Shown here: positions 8,859 through 17,477 of the stretch, piece by piece
How positions within the stretch are numbered: the stretch's first letter is position 1
Layout of the letters: each line of letters begins with the position of its first letter
Origin: a bacterium (Candidatus Blackallbacteria) CG13_big_fil_rev_8_21_14_2_50_49_14
GTDB taxonomy: Bacteria > Cyanobacteriota > Sericytochromatia > UBA7694
Direction: 5' to 3'
Length of the DNA: 64,000 nt
Assembly: GCA_002783405.1 (NCBI GenBank)
Contig: PFGG01000005.1
Location: 35,382-99,381, forward strand
Notes under the pieces: model-generated
The model's input: only the letters and a program-made list of their open reading frames with translations
Databases searched by the model: none
What the model was told of the DNA's origin: nothing
Made by a program: the position numbers and the translations under genes

Positions 8859-10322
8859 ATGAAACCCATCTTTATCAATGGCAGGGCGCAGACTGCTCAT
8901 TCTGAATTGGCTTTGAAGATTCTCAACCCAGCCACGCTCGAATCCTTGGGGCAGGTTGCCAATTGCCGCGAAGCAGATGTCAACGCTGCGGTTTCGGCTG
9001 CCCGTGCAGCCCAGCATGCCTGGTGGAAAATGCCCGAAAGTGAAAAATCCCATTATTTACATCGGGTGGCTGAACGCATTGCAGAGCGGGCGGCTGAAAT
9101 GGCAGAACTCTTGGCGTGCGAAACGGGCAAACCCTTGATTGAAGCAAAAGATTGTCTCGAATGGGTCTCAGCCTGCTTCCGTTATTATGGAGAAGTCATA
9201 CGCGTTAGCAAGGGCGTGGTTTTTCCCCCGGTGGCCCCCCATCAGATCAATTTTACGGTCAGAGAACCCTTTGGCGTTGTGGCCTGTATTGCCCCCTTTA
9301 ATTTCCCTTTGCTCTTAAGTGCTTGGAAAGTTGCTCCTGCTTTGGCCTGTGGCAATACCGTGGTGGTCAAGCCGCCGCATCAAAATCCGCTTTCGAGTCT
9401 GCTCTTTGCAGAGTGTTTTTCTGATTTGCCTGCCGGGGTCTTTAATTTGGTCACAGGAGATGGCGAGACAGGCAATTTGCTGGTTCGCCATCCGCAGGTG
9501 GATATGATTGCCTTTACAGGCTCTACGGCTGTGGGGCGAAAAATTGCAGCCGCAGCCGGAGAACAATTGAAAAAGGTCAATCTGGAATTGGGGGGCATTG
9601 ATCCCTTTATCGTCTTTGCCGATGCAGATTTAAGCATTGCCGCCAAAGGAGCCGTCTGGGCGCGTTTATTGAATGCAGGCCAGGTTTGCACCTCTTCAAA
9701 ACGCATTATTGTAGAAGCCTCAGTCGCTGAGGAGTTTACCCGTTTGCTGCTCGAAGAGGTGGCAAACGTTCAGGTCGGCGATCCCCTCTTGCCTGCTACC
9801 GATATGGGGCCCGTGATTTCAGAAGAGGCACTTGAAAAACTCGAAACGCAAATAGAACGCTTAAAAGCTGAGGGGGCAGAATTATTGGTGGGCGGTTGCC
9901 GTTTTCAGCCCCAGGGCCTGCCTGGTTATTTTCTCCAGCCCACTGTTTTTAGCCAGGTCAAACACGGGGGCATGGCCACCACAGAGGAATTTTTCGGCCC
10001 GGTGATCAATCTGTTTACGGCGCAAAATGCCGATCATGCCATTGAAATGGCCAATGACTCTGAGTATGGCTTAGGCGCTACGATTTATACCAATAACCTG
10101 CAAATTGCCATGAAAGCCATGGAAAATATCAAAGCGGGGAGCTTTTGGATCAACGATCCCCTGACAGACAATGAAGCAGCCCCCTTTGGCGGCATGCGTG
10201 CCAGCGGGATTGGTCGGGAATTGGGAGCTGAGGGGCTTGAGTGTTTCAGAGAGCCCAAGCATGTCCATTTGGATTACGTGATTGAGAAAAAGGATTATTG
10301 GTTTCCCTACGCTCAGCGTTGA
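8859..10322 (+). CDS. NAD(P)-dependent aldehyde dehydrogenase
   Basis: 487 residues, normal length for the ALDH superfamily. Visible are the PFNFPL loop with the oxyanion-hole Asn, FTGSTAVG (cofactor loop), the general-base Glu in LELGG, the catalytic Cys in GQVCTSSKR, and the late EEFFGPV and PFGGMRASGIGRE motifs. The residues after LELGG read IDPFIVFADAD rather than the usual KSPNIVF, as in succinate-semialdehyde or aminobutyraldehyde-type enzymes. Oxidises an aldehyde to its acid; substrate not assignable. It stands alone behind its own promoter and is one of three different ALDH genes in the window. Confidence 0.92.
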   Translation: MKPIFINGRAQTAHSELALKILNPATLESLGQVANCREADVNAAVSAARAAQHAWWKMPESEKSHYLHRVAERIAERAAEMAELLACETGKPLIEAKDCLEWVSACFRYYGEVIRVSKGVVFPPVAPHQINFTVREPFGVVACIAPFNFPLLLSAWKVAPALACGNTVVVKPPHQNPLSSLLFAECFSDLPAGVFNLVTGDGETGNLLVRHPQVDMIAFTGSTAVGRKIAAAAGEQLKKVNLELGGIDPFIVFADADLSIAAKGAVWARLLNAGQVCTSSKRIIVEASVAEEFTRLLLEEVANVQVGDPLLPATDMGPVISEEALEKLETQIERLKAEGAELLVGGCRFQPQGLPGYFLQPTVFSQVKHGGMATTEEFFGPVINLFTAQNADHAIEMANDSEYGLGATIYTNNLQIAMKAMENIKAGSFWINDPLTDNEAAPFGGMRASGIGRELGAEGLECFREPKHVHLDYVIEKKDYWFPYAQR

Positions 10323-10418
10323 GCCTAAGAAGGTCTGAAACAGTTCGTGGACGCGAATTGAGCCCGCAGTATTCAGGACTGTTTCAGCCTTGCAGGAAGC
10401 AAGCCCAGTCCACAGCGC

Positions 10419-10446
10419 TTGAAATCTCTTTGAGGTATGTTAAAAT
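10419..10446 (+). promoter_or_regulatory. Promoter giving a probable leaderless transcript
   Basis: TTGAAA (10419-10424), 16 bases, TAAAAT (10441-10446). The ATG of the next gene is at 10453, exactly where transcription should begin, and no ribosome-binding site fits between them. Confidence 0.55.
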
Positions 10447-10452
10447 TAGCCC

Positions 10453-10911
10453 ATGTCTGAAGAAAAACAATCCTCCGAAATTTCTGAGTCTCAGCCTGAA
10501 GTACAGGCCGAGACTGAAACCAAATCAAAACCCGAAAAACAAAAGCCTACTAAAAAAGGCGGCAAACTGAAGTGGATTCTGGCCTCTCTCTTGGTTTTGC
10601 TTTTAGGCGTTGCAGGGGGCTTGGCCAGCTTTCAGGTCATGCAGTTTAAAGCCAAAGCCGAAGGTCTGGCATTGGGGTATGCCGAGGCTGCTGTGACGGC
10701 TTACCAAATGGACCGCTATGCTCGGCCCCTGCCTGATAGAATCTTTGAAAATGGCCCCTATCGAGTAGAAACCAAGACCCACGGCACCCCACCCCAATTG
10801 CATATCAGCGTGCGCGATCGCTATCTGAATATGACGCATTATGAGCTGGATCGTCAGTTTGATGTCTCAGGGCGGCCGACCCCTCCCCCCAATGAAGGTC
10901 AGGAAAGATAA
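10453..10911 (+). CDS. Single-pass membrane protein with charged N-terminal tail, unknown
   Basis: 152 residues not matched to a family I know. The first 45 are a low-complexity Glu/Ser then Lys-rich tail (several KPEKQKP-like stretches), followed by one strongly hydrophobic helix (about residues 46-70, WILASLLVLLLGVAGGLA) and a roughly 80-residue extracytoplasmic domain ending in a Pro-rich tail. The topology resembles small tail-tethered membrane proteins. The start is fixed by a promoter whose -10 box ends six bases upstream, so translation is probably leaderless. Confidence 0.65.
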   Translation: MSEEKQSSEISESQPEVQAETETKSKPEKQKPTKKGGKLKWILASLLVLLLGVAGGLASFQVMQFKAKAEGLALGYAEAAVTAYQMDRYARPLPDRIFENGPYRVETKTHGTPPQLHISVRDRYLNMTHYELDRQFDVSGRPTPPPNEGQER

Positions 10912-10918
10912 TTCCTGA

Positions 10919-10947
10919 TTGTTTCTCGTGCGCTGTTTGCGTAAAAT
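10919..10947 (+). promoter_or_regulatory. Promoter of the saccharopine-dehydrogenase-like gene
   Basis: TTGTTT (10919-10924), 17 bases, TAAAAT (10942-10947), about 45 bases before the ATG at 10992. It shares the TAAAAT -10 box with the two preceding + strand promoters. Confidence 0.5.
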
Positions 10948-10991
10948 GAGTCTGACGGATCATTCAATGTAGCAAACAATGAGGTGCAGCT

Positions 10992-12203
10992 ATGCCAAAG
11001 TCAAAAACCCCTGTATTTACTGTTTTGGGTGGCGCAGGCGCCATGGGCTCAATCACTGTTCGTGACCTGATCGAAACGGCTCCTGCGGAGGCCCAGATCT
11101 GGATTGCAGATGCCAATATTGAAAAAGCCCAGGCTTTGGTCAAAGCCCATAAACGCAAAGGACTCAAAGCTGTTCAAGTCAATATGCAGGAGCCTGCAGC
11201 CCTGGTAAAGGCCTTAAAAGGCACCCAGGTTTTGCTCAATTCTCTGCCCTATGAATTCAATCTGCAGGTGATGGAGTTTGCGCTTGAATTGGGGGCCCAT
11301 TATACCGATTTGGGCGGGCTTTTTCATATGACACGCAAACAGGTAGCTCTGCATGAAGCCTTTGAAAAAGCTGGCCTGACGGCGCTGATGGGTATTGGCG
11401 CTGCTCCGGGTATTACCAATTTGCTTGCCAAACTGGCTGCTGACCCCATGGAAAGTGTGCATTCGATTGATATTCTTTTGGGTGCGATAGATAAAACCAA
11501 ATACAATTTTAAGCAGATATTGCCAGTTTCCTATTCCTTTAAAACGATCCTCGAAGAATTCTCTCTGCAGCCTGCGGTATTTAAAAAGGGCAAATACCGT
11601 TTTCTAAAACCGATGTCAGGTCTGAAAGCCTATCGTTTCCCGGCCCCTGTGGGTCAGCAATATCCCATGTATACCTTGCATTCTGAAATCTACAATCTGG
11701 CTGAAACCTATAAAGCGAAAGGCATTGAAGAAGTTAGCTTTAAAATTGCCTTCGATAAAGACTTTGTTGAAAAAGTTCGCTTTTTAAGAGATTTGGGTTT
11801 GGCTTCCCCAGAGGCCATCTCCTTTGCTGAAGGCCAGGTCGCTCCGATCGATTTGCTCAATTCAGTGGTCATGAACCAGCCCGTTCCTGAGGCCATCACT
11901 GAACCCAAGCAGTATGAAATACTCAGAGTGATCGTCAAAGGCAAAGAACAGGGGAAACGAATTACCTGGATCAACGATCTGCATACGGCCGGTCTGCCCG
12001 CTTGGGGAATCGGCACGGATATCGACACCGGTTCTCCCCCTTCGATTGCCGCGCAAATGTTGCTGGCTGGAGAAATTACTGAAAGAGGGGTTTGCCCGCC
12101 TGAAAAGGCGATCAAAGCAGAGCCCTTTTTCCAGGCACTTGAAAAGCGGGGGATGCATATTCATTCCTCGCGCAAACCCGGTTGGGCTACTCCGGTAGGA
12201 TAA
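10992..12203 (+). CDS. Saccharopine dehydrogenase-like NAD(P)-binding oxidoreductase
   Basis: 403 residues. The N-terminus carries a Rossmann nucleotide fold (TVLGGAGAMGSITVRDL, residues 10-26) followed by a NSLPYEFNLQVMEFALELG region and a GAAPGITNLLA segment, as in saccharopine reductase and lysine 6-dehydrogenase families. A late conserved IGTDIDTGSPPSIAAQML block supports the assignment. Likely a cytoplasmic amino-acid oxidoreductase; whether it serves lysine, carboxynorspermidine or another substrate cannot be decided. GAGGTG precedes the ATG. Its last 17 bases overlap the 3' end of the opposing lipoprotein gene. Confidence 0.85.
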   Translation: MPKSKTPVFTVLGGAGAMGSITVRDLIETAPAEAQIWIADANIEKAQALVKAHKRKGLKAVQVNMQEPAALVKALKGTQVLLNSLPYEFNLQVMEFALELGAHYTDLGGLFHMTRKQVALHEAFEKAGLTALMGIGAAPGITNLLAKLAADPMESVHSIDILLGAIDKTKYNFKQILPVSYSFKTILEEFSLQPAVFKKGKYRFLKPMSGLKAYRFPAPVGQQYPMYTLHSEIYNLAETYKAKGIEEVSFKIAFDKDFVEKVRFLRDLGLASPEAISFAEGQVAPIDLLNSVVMNQPVPEAITEPKQYEILRVIVKGKEQGKRITWINDLHTAGLPAWGIGTDIDTGSPPSIAAQMLLAGEITERGVCPPEKAIKAEPFFQALEKRGMHIHSSRKPGWATPVG

Positions 12204-12951
12204 TCTCCAATTGGTTTAAAGAGGGGTCGCACACCCCCCTGAGTGCCCCCTTATCATCGCGGCGACGCAAAACATGGCTGAGTACAAGTGGGGCTCCTTG
12301 CTTGGGCGTTACTGTAATTTTGACTTCTGTCGAGAGGGGGGCTTTTCCCCAAACAAACCAGCCTTTTTGATTGGTTTCGATTTTGGTTGCAAGGCCCGAA
12401 CCTGGATTTTCAAGCTGCACTTCAATACCTGCGAGTGCTTGTCCCAATTTGTTTTTGACAAATCCACTCAAGGGCCGGCTGTCTACCAAGGAGCCCCCTT
12501 CAGGCAAATCTGAGATAACTTCTAAATCCTGGGATTCAAAAGTATAGTGATTTTCACTGGCGGTTACTTCAAACTCGCCATCCAAAATGGGGCCGCCACA
12601 TCCCATTGCTTGTGAGTGCAGATTGAGCGCATAGCGGTATTTTCTGCCTGCTTGCAAAGGCAGGTTAAATTGAAGCGTATCCTCAAGATCTCCAAGTTTC
12701 AACTGTTTTTTGAAAATTGGCAAAGGGGTTTTGTCTGCCTGAACTGGGCTGGTATCCAAGACTTGAAACTCAAATTGGTCATTCGGATAAAAACCCTGAT
12801 AGGCCTCTTTATAGGCTGCAAAAGGTAAACTCAACTGAATACCGTTCTGAAGGCTGGTTTGGGGATTGTTTTGAGCTGGAACGGGTAAATTGGGCAGCGG
12901 GGTCTGACAGGAAAAACAGATTAAACTCATCAAAATCAGAACACGTTGCAT
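12187..12951 (-). CDS. Predicted lipoprotein with carboxypeptidase-regulatory-like domain
   Basis: 254 residues. A short signal peptide ends in LICFSC, an imperfect lipobox with Cys at residue 15. The rest is beta-rich. The C-terminal portion (about residues 160-250: LSGFVKNKLGQALAGIEVQLEN, then TNQKGWFVWG) matches the Greek-key carboxypeptidase-regulatory-like fold often found as a carbohydrate- or protein-binding module. Enzymatic function is not expected. AGAGGA lies eight bases before the ATG. It converges with and overlaps the preceding gene by 17 bases, and has no visible terminator. Confidence 0.7.
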   Translation of the reverse strand: MQRVLILMSLICFSCQTPLPNLPVPAQNNPQTSLQNGIQLSLPFAAYKEAYQGFYPNDQFEFQVLDTSPVQADKTPLPIFKKQLKLGDLEDTLQFNLPLQAGRKYRYALNLHSQAMGCGGPILDGEFEVTASENHYTFESQDLEVISDLPEGGSLVDSRPLSGFVKNKLGQALAGIEVQLENPGSGLATKIETNQKGWFVWGKAPLSTEVKITVTPKQGAPLVLSHVLRRRDDKGALRGVCDPSLNQLEIILPE

Positions 12952-13103
12952 ACGGTGTTTCCTCTTATTGTGTCAGTTTGCTTGATTTTCATCCTATTCT
13001 ATCAGAAGCAGAGCTTCAACTTGGCCTTGCATTCTTGAATTATCCTGAAAACTCAGTCACAATAGATCCATCCAATGAAGCAGAGGGGTGGACTTTGAGT
13101 TGT

Positions 13104-13811
13104 ATGAGAAAATGGCCTTTTCAAGCATTTGTCAAAAGGGTTTTCAATGGAGGGTTTGCCATCTGCTTTTCGGGGGGGCTGATCTTTTCAACTCCAGTTT
13201 GGGCGTTTGAGCATTATCTTTGCAGTGAGAAAAGAAGTCTGCAAGAGTATAACAGCATGCGCTGGTTTAAATACGAACTGCCGATTACGGTCTATGTTCC
13301 CCCTGTCCCCTTTCAGGTTGAGCAGCCAGATATGTATTATCCCCTGGTGCAAAAGGCCTTTTTTGCTTGGTCTGAAAGGGCCCCGTTTATTCAATTTCAG
13401 TTTGTAGATCATCCTAAAAAAGCCATGATTAAAATCCAATGGAAAGATGATTTCAAAAATGAGGGAGCATGGGGAAAGGCCTTTCTTCCCATTCTCTATC
13501 GCAGTGTAAAAGGCAAGCTACGCCACAAAAGTGTTGTATTTTTGGCTGTACGCGCGCAATTGGGTTCAGGTATGACAGGTCTTGTGAACAAACCCGTTTT
13601 GTTTTCAGCTGACGAATTACTTTCGATCGCGAAACATGAGGTGGGCCATGCTTTGGGACTTCCTCACAGCCCGAATGAAAGTGATGTCATGTGTGGGGGC
13701 TGTTGGGGTTTTTATGGAAATACTTTGCGGGATATTAGTGAGGGGGATATTGCTACCCTTTACGCCTTGTACAACTTGCCTTTGCCTCTAAAGAAAAATC
13801 CCTGTCCTTGA
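13104..13811 (+). CDS. Exported matrixin-like zinc metalloprotease
   Basis: 236 residues. A signal peptide (GGFAICFSGGLIFSTPVWA, roughly residues 16-34) precedes the catalytic domain. The metzincin zinc signature HEVGHALGLPHS is at residues 178-189 (three His and catalytic Glu), followed by a Met-turn (DVMCGG), as in matrixins (M10A). It lacks prodomain and hemopexin repeats, so it is a minimal secreted form. An open frame extends further upstream, but it overlaps the opposing lipoprotein gene; the ATG at 13104 directly begins the basic start of the signal peptide. Target unknown. Confidence 0.85.
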   Translation: MRKWPFQAFVKRVFNGGFAICFSGGLIFSTPVWAFEHYLCSEKRSLQEYNSMRWFKYELPITVYVPPVPFQVEQPDMYYPLVQKAFFAWSERAPFIQFQFVDHPKKAMIKIQWKDDFKNEGAWGKAFLPILYRSVKGKLRHKSVVFLAVRAQLGSGMTGLVNKPVLFSADELLSIAKHEVGHALGLPHSPNESDVMCGGCWGFYGNTLRDISEGDIATLYALYNLPLPLKKNPCP

Positions 13812-13860
13812 ATATACCTTGAAATCCGAGAACTGAATTTTTTTTCTGGCCCCCCAAGTT

Positions 13861-13881
13861 TTGCACATAAAATCTGTGCAA
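13861..13881. promoter_or_regulatory. Inverted repeat upstream of the HTH gene
   Basis: TTGCACA (13861-13867), seven bases, TGTGCAA (13875-13881): a perfect 7-bp inverted repeat 45 bases before the HTH start. Candidate operator. Confidence 0.4.
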
Positions 13882-13908
13882 GTGGCTGGATTTATTTTCG
13901 CGCTTTGT

Positions 13909-13925
13909 GTTAGTATCAAGCTAAC
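13909..13925. promoter_or_regulatory. Inverted repeat over the -10 box of the HTH gene
   Basis: GTTAG (13909-13913), seven bases, CTAAC (13921-13925). It contains the likely -10 box TAGTAT (13911-13916) and abuts the ATG at 13926, the position expected for an autoregulatory operator. It has the same arm-spacer geometry (7-base spacer) as the repeat at 13861. Confidence 0.5.
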
Positions 13926-14177
13926 ATGGTACAGGAACGGACTTTCTCCATGCTGAAATGGACCTTGCGCGAACGTATGAAAGAACGCAGGATCAGCAAT
14001 AAATTGCTGGCCGAACGCATGGGCGTTCATCGCAATACCATTCGGCAACTCAAGGAAGATCAACCTACCATGATTCGCTTAAGGCATTTGGAATGTTTAT
14101 GCCAGGTGCTTGAATGCCAACCTTCTGATCTCTTCGAATTTTCCCCAGAAACCGCCGCAGTGACCGGTGCTACTTAA
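13926..14177 (+). CDS. Small Cro/C1-type HTH transcriptional regulator
   Basis: 83 residues consisting almost entirely of a Cro/C1-type (HTH_26-like) helix-turn-helix: LRERMKERRISNKLLAERMG, then VHRNTIRQL as recognition region, ending in LECQPSDLFEF, the usual last helix. No sensor domain. It lies just upstream of, and in line with, the prkA operon, so it is the natural candidate regulator of that operon; this is inferred from position. The ATG at 13926 would be nearly leaderless given the -10 at 13911; an ATG at 13950, giving a more typical family start (MLKWTLRERM), is possible. Confidence 0.8.
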   Translation: MVQERTFSMLKWTLRERMKERRISNKLLAERMGVHRNTIRQLKEDQPTMIRLRHLECLCQVLECQPSDLFEFSPETAAVTGAT

Positions 14178-14203
14178 CCAGCTAGAACAATGTGGCATAG
14201 TAT
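14174..14203 (+). promoter_or_regulatory. Possible promoter of the prkA operon
   Basis: TTAACC (14174-14179), 18 bases, TAGTAT (14198-14203), followed by AAAGGAG (14216-14222) and the prkA ATG. The -10 hexamer is identical to that of the upstream HTH gene. Weak match at -35. Confidence 0.35.
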
Positions 14204-14232
14204 TTCAATCAGGCTAAAGGAGAAAAAAAGCC

Positions 14233-16272
14233 ATGGGAAACGGCTCTGAACTATTATCAATTGTGAAGTCTCTCCAAAATACAGAAGAGTTTAAAGAACT
14301 CTGGTGGGAGGGCAGTTACGAGGAATATCTCGATATTGTCTCACAAAATCCCAAGGTGGCCCGTTCTGCTTTTCAGCGTGTTTATGATATGGTCGTCTCG
14401 TTTGGATTTGAAGAATATACCGAATACAAAAAGAAGATCACCCGATGGAAATTTTTTAATGATCCCCAGGGCCAAGGGGCTGATGCGATTTTTGGTCTGG
14501 ATATTCATCTGATGAAACTGGTTCAGGTTTTAAAAGCCGCTGCACGCCGTTACGGGACTGAAAAACGTGTCATTTTGCTGCATGGCCCAGTGGGTTCTTC
14601 AAAATCTACGGTCGCACGGCTTTTGAAAAAGAGCCTTGAAATTTATTCCCGAACACCTGAAGGTGCAATGTATACCTATTCCTGGATTCTTGAAGATGGG
14701 ACAGAAGTTCCCAGCCCCATGCATGAGGAACCCCTCAAACTCTTGCCTGAAGAGGTTCGCTCAGAAGTTTTGGCGAAAATCAATGAAAAACTACCCGATG
14801 ATGAGCAAATTCGTATCTTGGGTGATTTAAACCCCCTTTGCCGTTATTATTTTGCTCATTTTATGAGCAAATACAATGGCGATTGGGCCCAGTTGATCAA
14901 GCATATTAAAGTCCGCCGGATGATTGTTTCTGAACGGGATCGTACTGGCATCGGTACTTTTCAGCCTAAGGATGAAAAAAATCAAGATTCAACAGAGTTG
15001 AGTGGGGATATCAATTACCGCAAAATTGCGGAATACGGTTCAGATTCCGACCCGCGTGCTTTTAATTTTGATGGTGAGTTCAATGTGGCCAACCGTGGCA
15101 TTATTGAGTTTATCGAAGTTTTGAAATTGGACGTGGCCTTTCTCTACGACCTGCTGACAGCCTCGCAGGAGCATAAAATCAAACCCAAGAAATTTGCCCA
15201 GACGGATATTGATGAGGTGATTCTGGGGCATACCAATGAACCTGAGTACCGTAAATTGCAAAACAATGAATTTATGGAAGCCTTGCGTGACCGTACGATT
15301 AAAATTGATGTTCCCTATATCACCCGTTTGAGTGAAGAAATCAAAGTCTATGAAAAGGACTTTAATTCTCGCAAAATCAAAGACATGCATATTGCCCCCC
15401 ATACCATTGAAATTGCTGCAATGTGGGCTGTATTGTCTCGGCTTGAAGAGCCCAAAAAACACCAACTGAATCTTTTGCAGAAGCTCAAACTCTACAATGG
15501 CCAGATGGTGCCAGGCTTTACTGAAGACAATGTCAAAGAATTGCGCAAAGAAGCCATTCGCGAAGGCATGAATGGCATTTCACCCCGCTATATCCAAGAC
15601 AAAATTTCAAATGCTCTTGTCAAATATGCCGATGAAAAATACATCAATCCTTTCATGGTGATGAATGAATTGGATGCCGGCTTGAAGCACCATTCTTTGA
15701 TTGTCAATGAAGACGATAAAAAGAAATACAAAGAACTGCTTGCGATTGTCAAAGAAGAGTATGAAAACATTGTCAAAAGCGAAGTTCAGCGTGCGATTTC
15801 TGCCGATGAAGATGCCATTCGCAACCTTTGCGGCAATTATATTGAAAATGTGAAGGCCTATACCCAAAAAGAAAAGGTCAAAAACAAATATACAGGCAAT
15901 TACGAACAGCCCGATGAAAATCTGATGCGTGCGATCGAAGAGAAGATTGATATCCCCGAAAGCCGCAAGGATGATTTCCGCCGTGAAATTATGAACTATA
16001 TCGGGGCTTTGGCGATTGAAGGCCGCACCTTTGAATACAATACCAATGCCCGTCTGCAGAAAGCGCTTGAACTCAAGCTCTTTGAAGACCGCAAAGATTC
16101 GATCAAGCTGACCAGTCTGCTCAGCAACGTCATGGACGAAAAAGCGCAGCAGCAAATCGACATTGTCAAAGAACGGCTGATCAAGAATTATGGCTACAAT
16201 GAAGCATCAGCAACCGATGTCTTGAATTTTGTGGCAAGTATTTTCGCCCGAGGCGATGTAAAGGATCGCTAA
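14233..16272 (+). CDS. prkA: PrkA-family serine protein kinase (AAA+)
   Basis: 679 residues, full length for PrkA. The N-terminal AAA region carries a Walker A loop GPVGSSKST (residues 118-126); the C-terminal part has the PrkA kinase-like domain. PrkA phosphorylates or remodels cytoplasmic targets and is linked to stress, starvation or sporulation responses together with YeaH and SpoVR; in Bacillus it has also been described as a protease. The start has a strong AAAGGAG site eight to ten bases upstream. The next gene starts four bases after its stop, so the two are co-translated from one mRNA. Confidence 0.95.
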   Translation: MGNGSELLSIVKSLQNTEEFKELWWEGSYEEYLDIVSQNPKVARSAFQRVYDMVVSFGFEEYTEYKKKITRWKFFNDPQGQGADAIFGLDIHLMKLVQVLKAAARRYGTEKRVILLHGPVGSSKSTVARLLKKSLEIYSRTPEGAMYTYSWILEDGTEVPSPMHEEPLKLLPEEVRSEVLAKINEKLPDDEQIRILGDLNPLCRYYFAHFMSKYNGDWAQLIKHIKVRRMIVSERDRTGIGTFQPKDEKNQDSTELSGDINYRKIAEYGSDSDPRAFNFDGEFNVANRGIIEFIEVLKLDVAFLYDLLTASQEHKIKPKKFAQTDIDEVILGHTNEPEYRKLQNNEFMEALRDRTIKIDVPYITRLSEEIKVYEKDFNSRKIKDMHIAPHTIEIAAMWAVLSRLEEPKKHQLNLLQKLKLYNGQMVPGFTEDNVKELRKEAIREGMNGISPRYIQDKISNALVKYADEKYINPFMVMNELDAGLKHHSLIVNEDDKKKYKELLAIVKEEYENIVKSEVQRAISADEDAIRNLCGNYIENVKAYTQKEKVKNKYTGNYEQPDENLMRAIEEKIDIPESRKDDFRREIMNYIGALAIEGRTFEYNTNARLQKALELKLFEDRKDSIKLTSLLSNVMDEKAQQQIDIVKERLIKNYGYNEASATDVLNFVASIFARGDVKDR

Positions 16273-16276
16273 GTCA

Positions 16277-17386
16277 ATGTCTACAAAAATAGATAAGGAT
16301 GTCGGCCGATTTAAGCGCATTATCCGTGGGAAAGTGCGTGAAAACCTGAAAAAGTATATTTCTCAGGGCGAAATGATGGGGAAACAAGGCAAAGATATTG
16401 TCTCGATTCCCATTCCTCAAATCGATATCCCCCATTTTAAGCTCGATGGCAGCAAAGGCGGGGGCGTGGGTTCTGGCGATGGGGAACCCGGCGATCCCGT
16501 CGGGGGTGAACAGGGCCAAGGCCAAGGCTCGGGTCAGGCAGGAGATCAGGCCGGGGAACATGCCCTTGAAATTGAGCTGACCTTCGATGAATTGGTGGAG
16601 CTCATGGCTGAAGAGCTTGAACTGCCCAGGATTGAACCGCGAGGCAGTGAAGAAATCACCAGCATGAAGGGCCGCTACCGTGGGATTACCCATGTGGGGC
16701 CCAATTCCCTGCGCCACTTCAAACGCTCCTATAAAGAAGCTTTGAAACGTCAGATTTCGGCAGGAGAATACAATGCTGAAGATCCGATTATCGTCCCCAT
16801 TCGGCAGGATTTACGTTTTCGCTACCGGGAGATGGTTCCCGAACCTCTCACCAATGCCGTGATTATCTTGATGATGGATGTTTCAGGCTCCATGGAAGAA
16901 GAACAGAAAGAGATTGTGCGGATTACTTCTTTCTGGATTGATACCTGGCTGCGCACCCATTATAAAGGCCTCAAAACCCGTTATATTGTGCATGATACGG
17001 TTGCCCAGGAAGTGGATAAAGATACCTTCTTCCGCATGCGGGAAAGCGGGGGCACTGTCATTTCTTCGGCCTATAAACTCTGTGCCAAAATGATTGAGGA
17101 AGAATATCCAGCCGATCAATGGAATATTTATCCTTTCCACTTTTCAGACGGGGATAACTGGTCTGAGCGTGACAATGAAGAAAGCGTCAAAATTATTCGC
17201 GAACAATTGCTGCCTGCCAGCAATCTCTTCTGCTATGGACAGGTTGAAAGCCGGTATGGCAGTGGGAAATTCATCAAGGAACTGACCAAGCATTTTGCTG
17301 ATGAAGAGAAAGTTTCACTGGTGAAAATCGAAAACAAAGACGCGATTATCAAAGGAATTAAAACATTTCTCGGCACAGGTAGATAG
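16277..17386 (+). CDS. yeaH: YeaH/YhbH (DUF444) von Willebrand factor A-like protein
   Basis: 369 residues. After a basic N-terminus and a Gly/Gln-rich flexible stretch (about residues 58-95, repeated GQ and GD) comes the DUF444 domain with a metal-ion-dependent adhesion motif DVSGS at residues 201-205 ([13 protein letters not shown]). This family is always found with PrkA and SpoVR and is thought to act in the same stress pathway; biochemical role unclear. It starts four bases after prkA with only GGAT as a possible ribosome site, suggesting coupling. Confidence 0.93.
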   Translation: MSTKIDKDVGRFKRIIRGKVRENLKKYISQGEMMGKQGKDIVSIPIPQIDIPHFKLDGSKGGGVGSGDGEPGDPVGGEQGQGQGSGQAGDQAGEHALEIELTFDELVELMAEELELPRIEPRGSEEITSMKGRYRGITHVGPNSLRHFKRSYKEALKRQISAGEYNAEDPIIVPIRQDLRFRYREMVPEPLTNAVIILMMDVSGSMEEEQKEIVRITSFWIDTWLRTHYKGLKTRYIVHDTVAQEVDKDTFFRMRESGGTVISSAYKLCAKMIEEEYPADQWNIYPFHFSDGDNWSERDNEESVKIIREQLLPASNLFCYGQVESRYGSGKFIKELTKHFADEEKVSLVKIENKDAIIKGIKTFLGTGR

Positions 17387-17477
17387 CCTGAAAGATGGGC
17401 TTCGTATGCACTTAGCAATTGTTTTGTTGAGCTGTTTTCAAGTCCTTTAGAATTAGAAATTTGGAAGGTTTCGTTCG

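Noticed and set aside
12717..13103. Upstream in-frame extension of the matrixin-like gene
   Set aside because: Overlaps the opposing lipoprotein gene by over 200 bases, and the signal peptide begins only at 13104.
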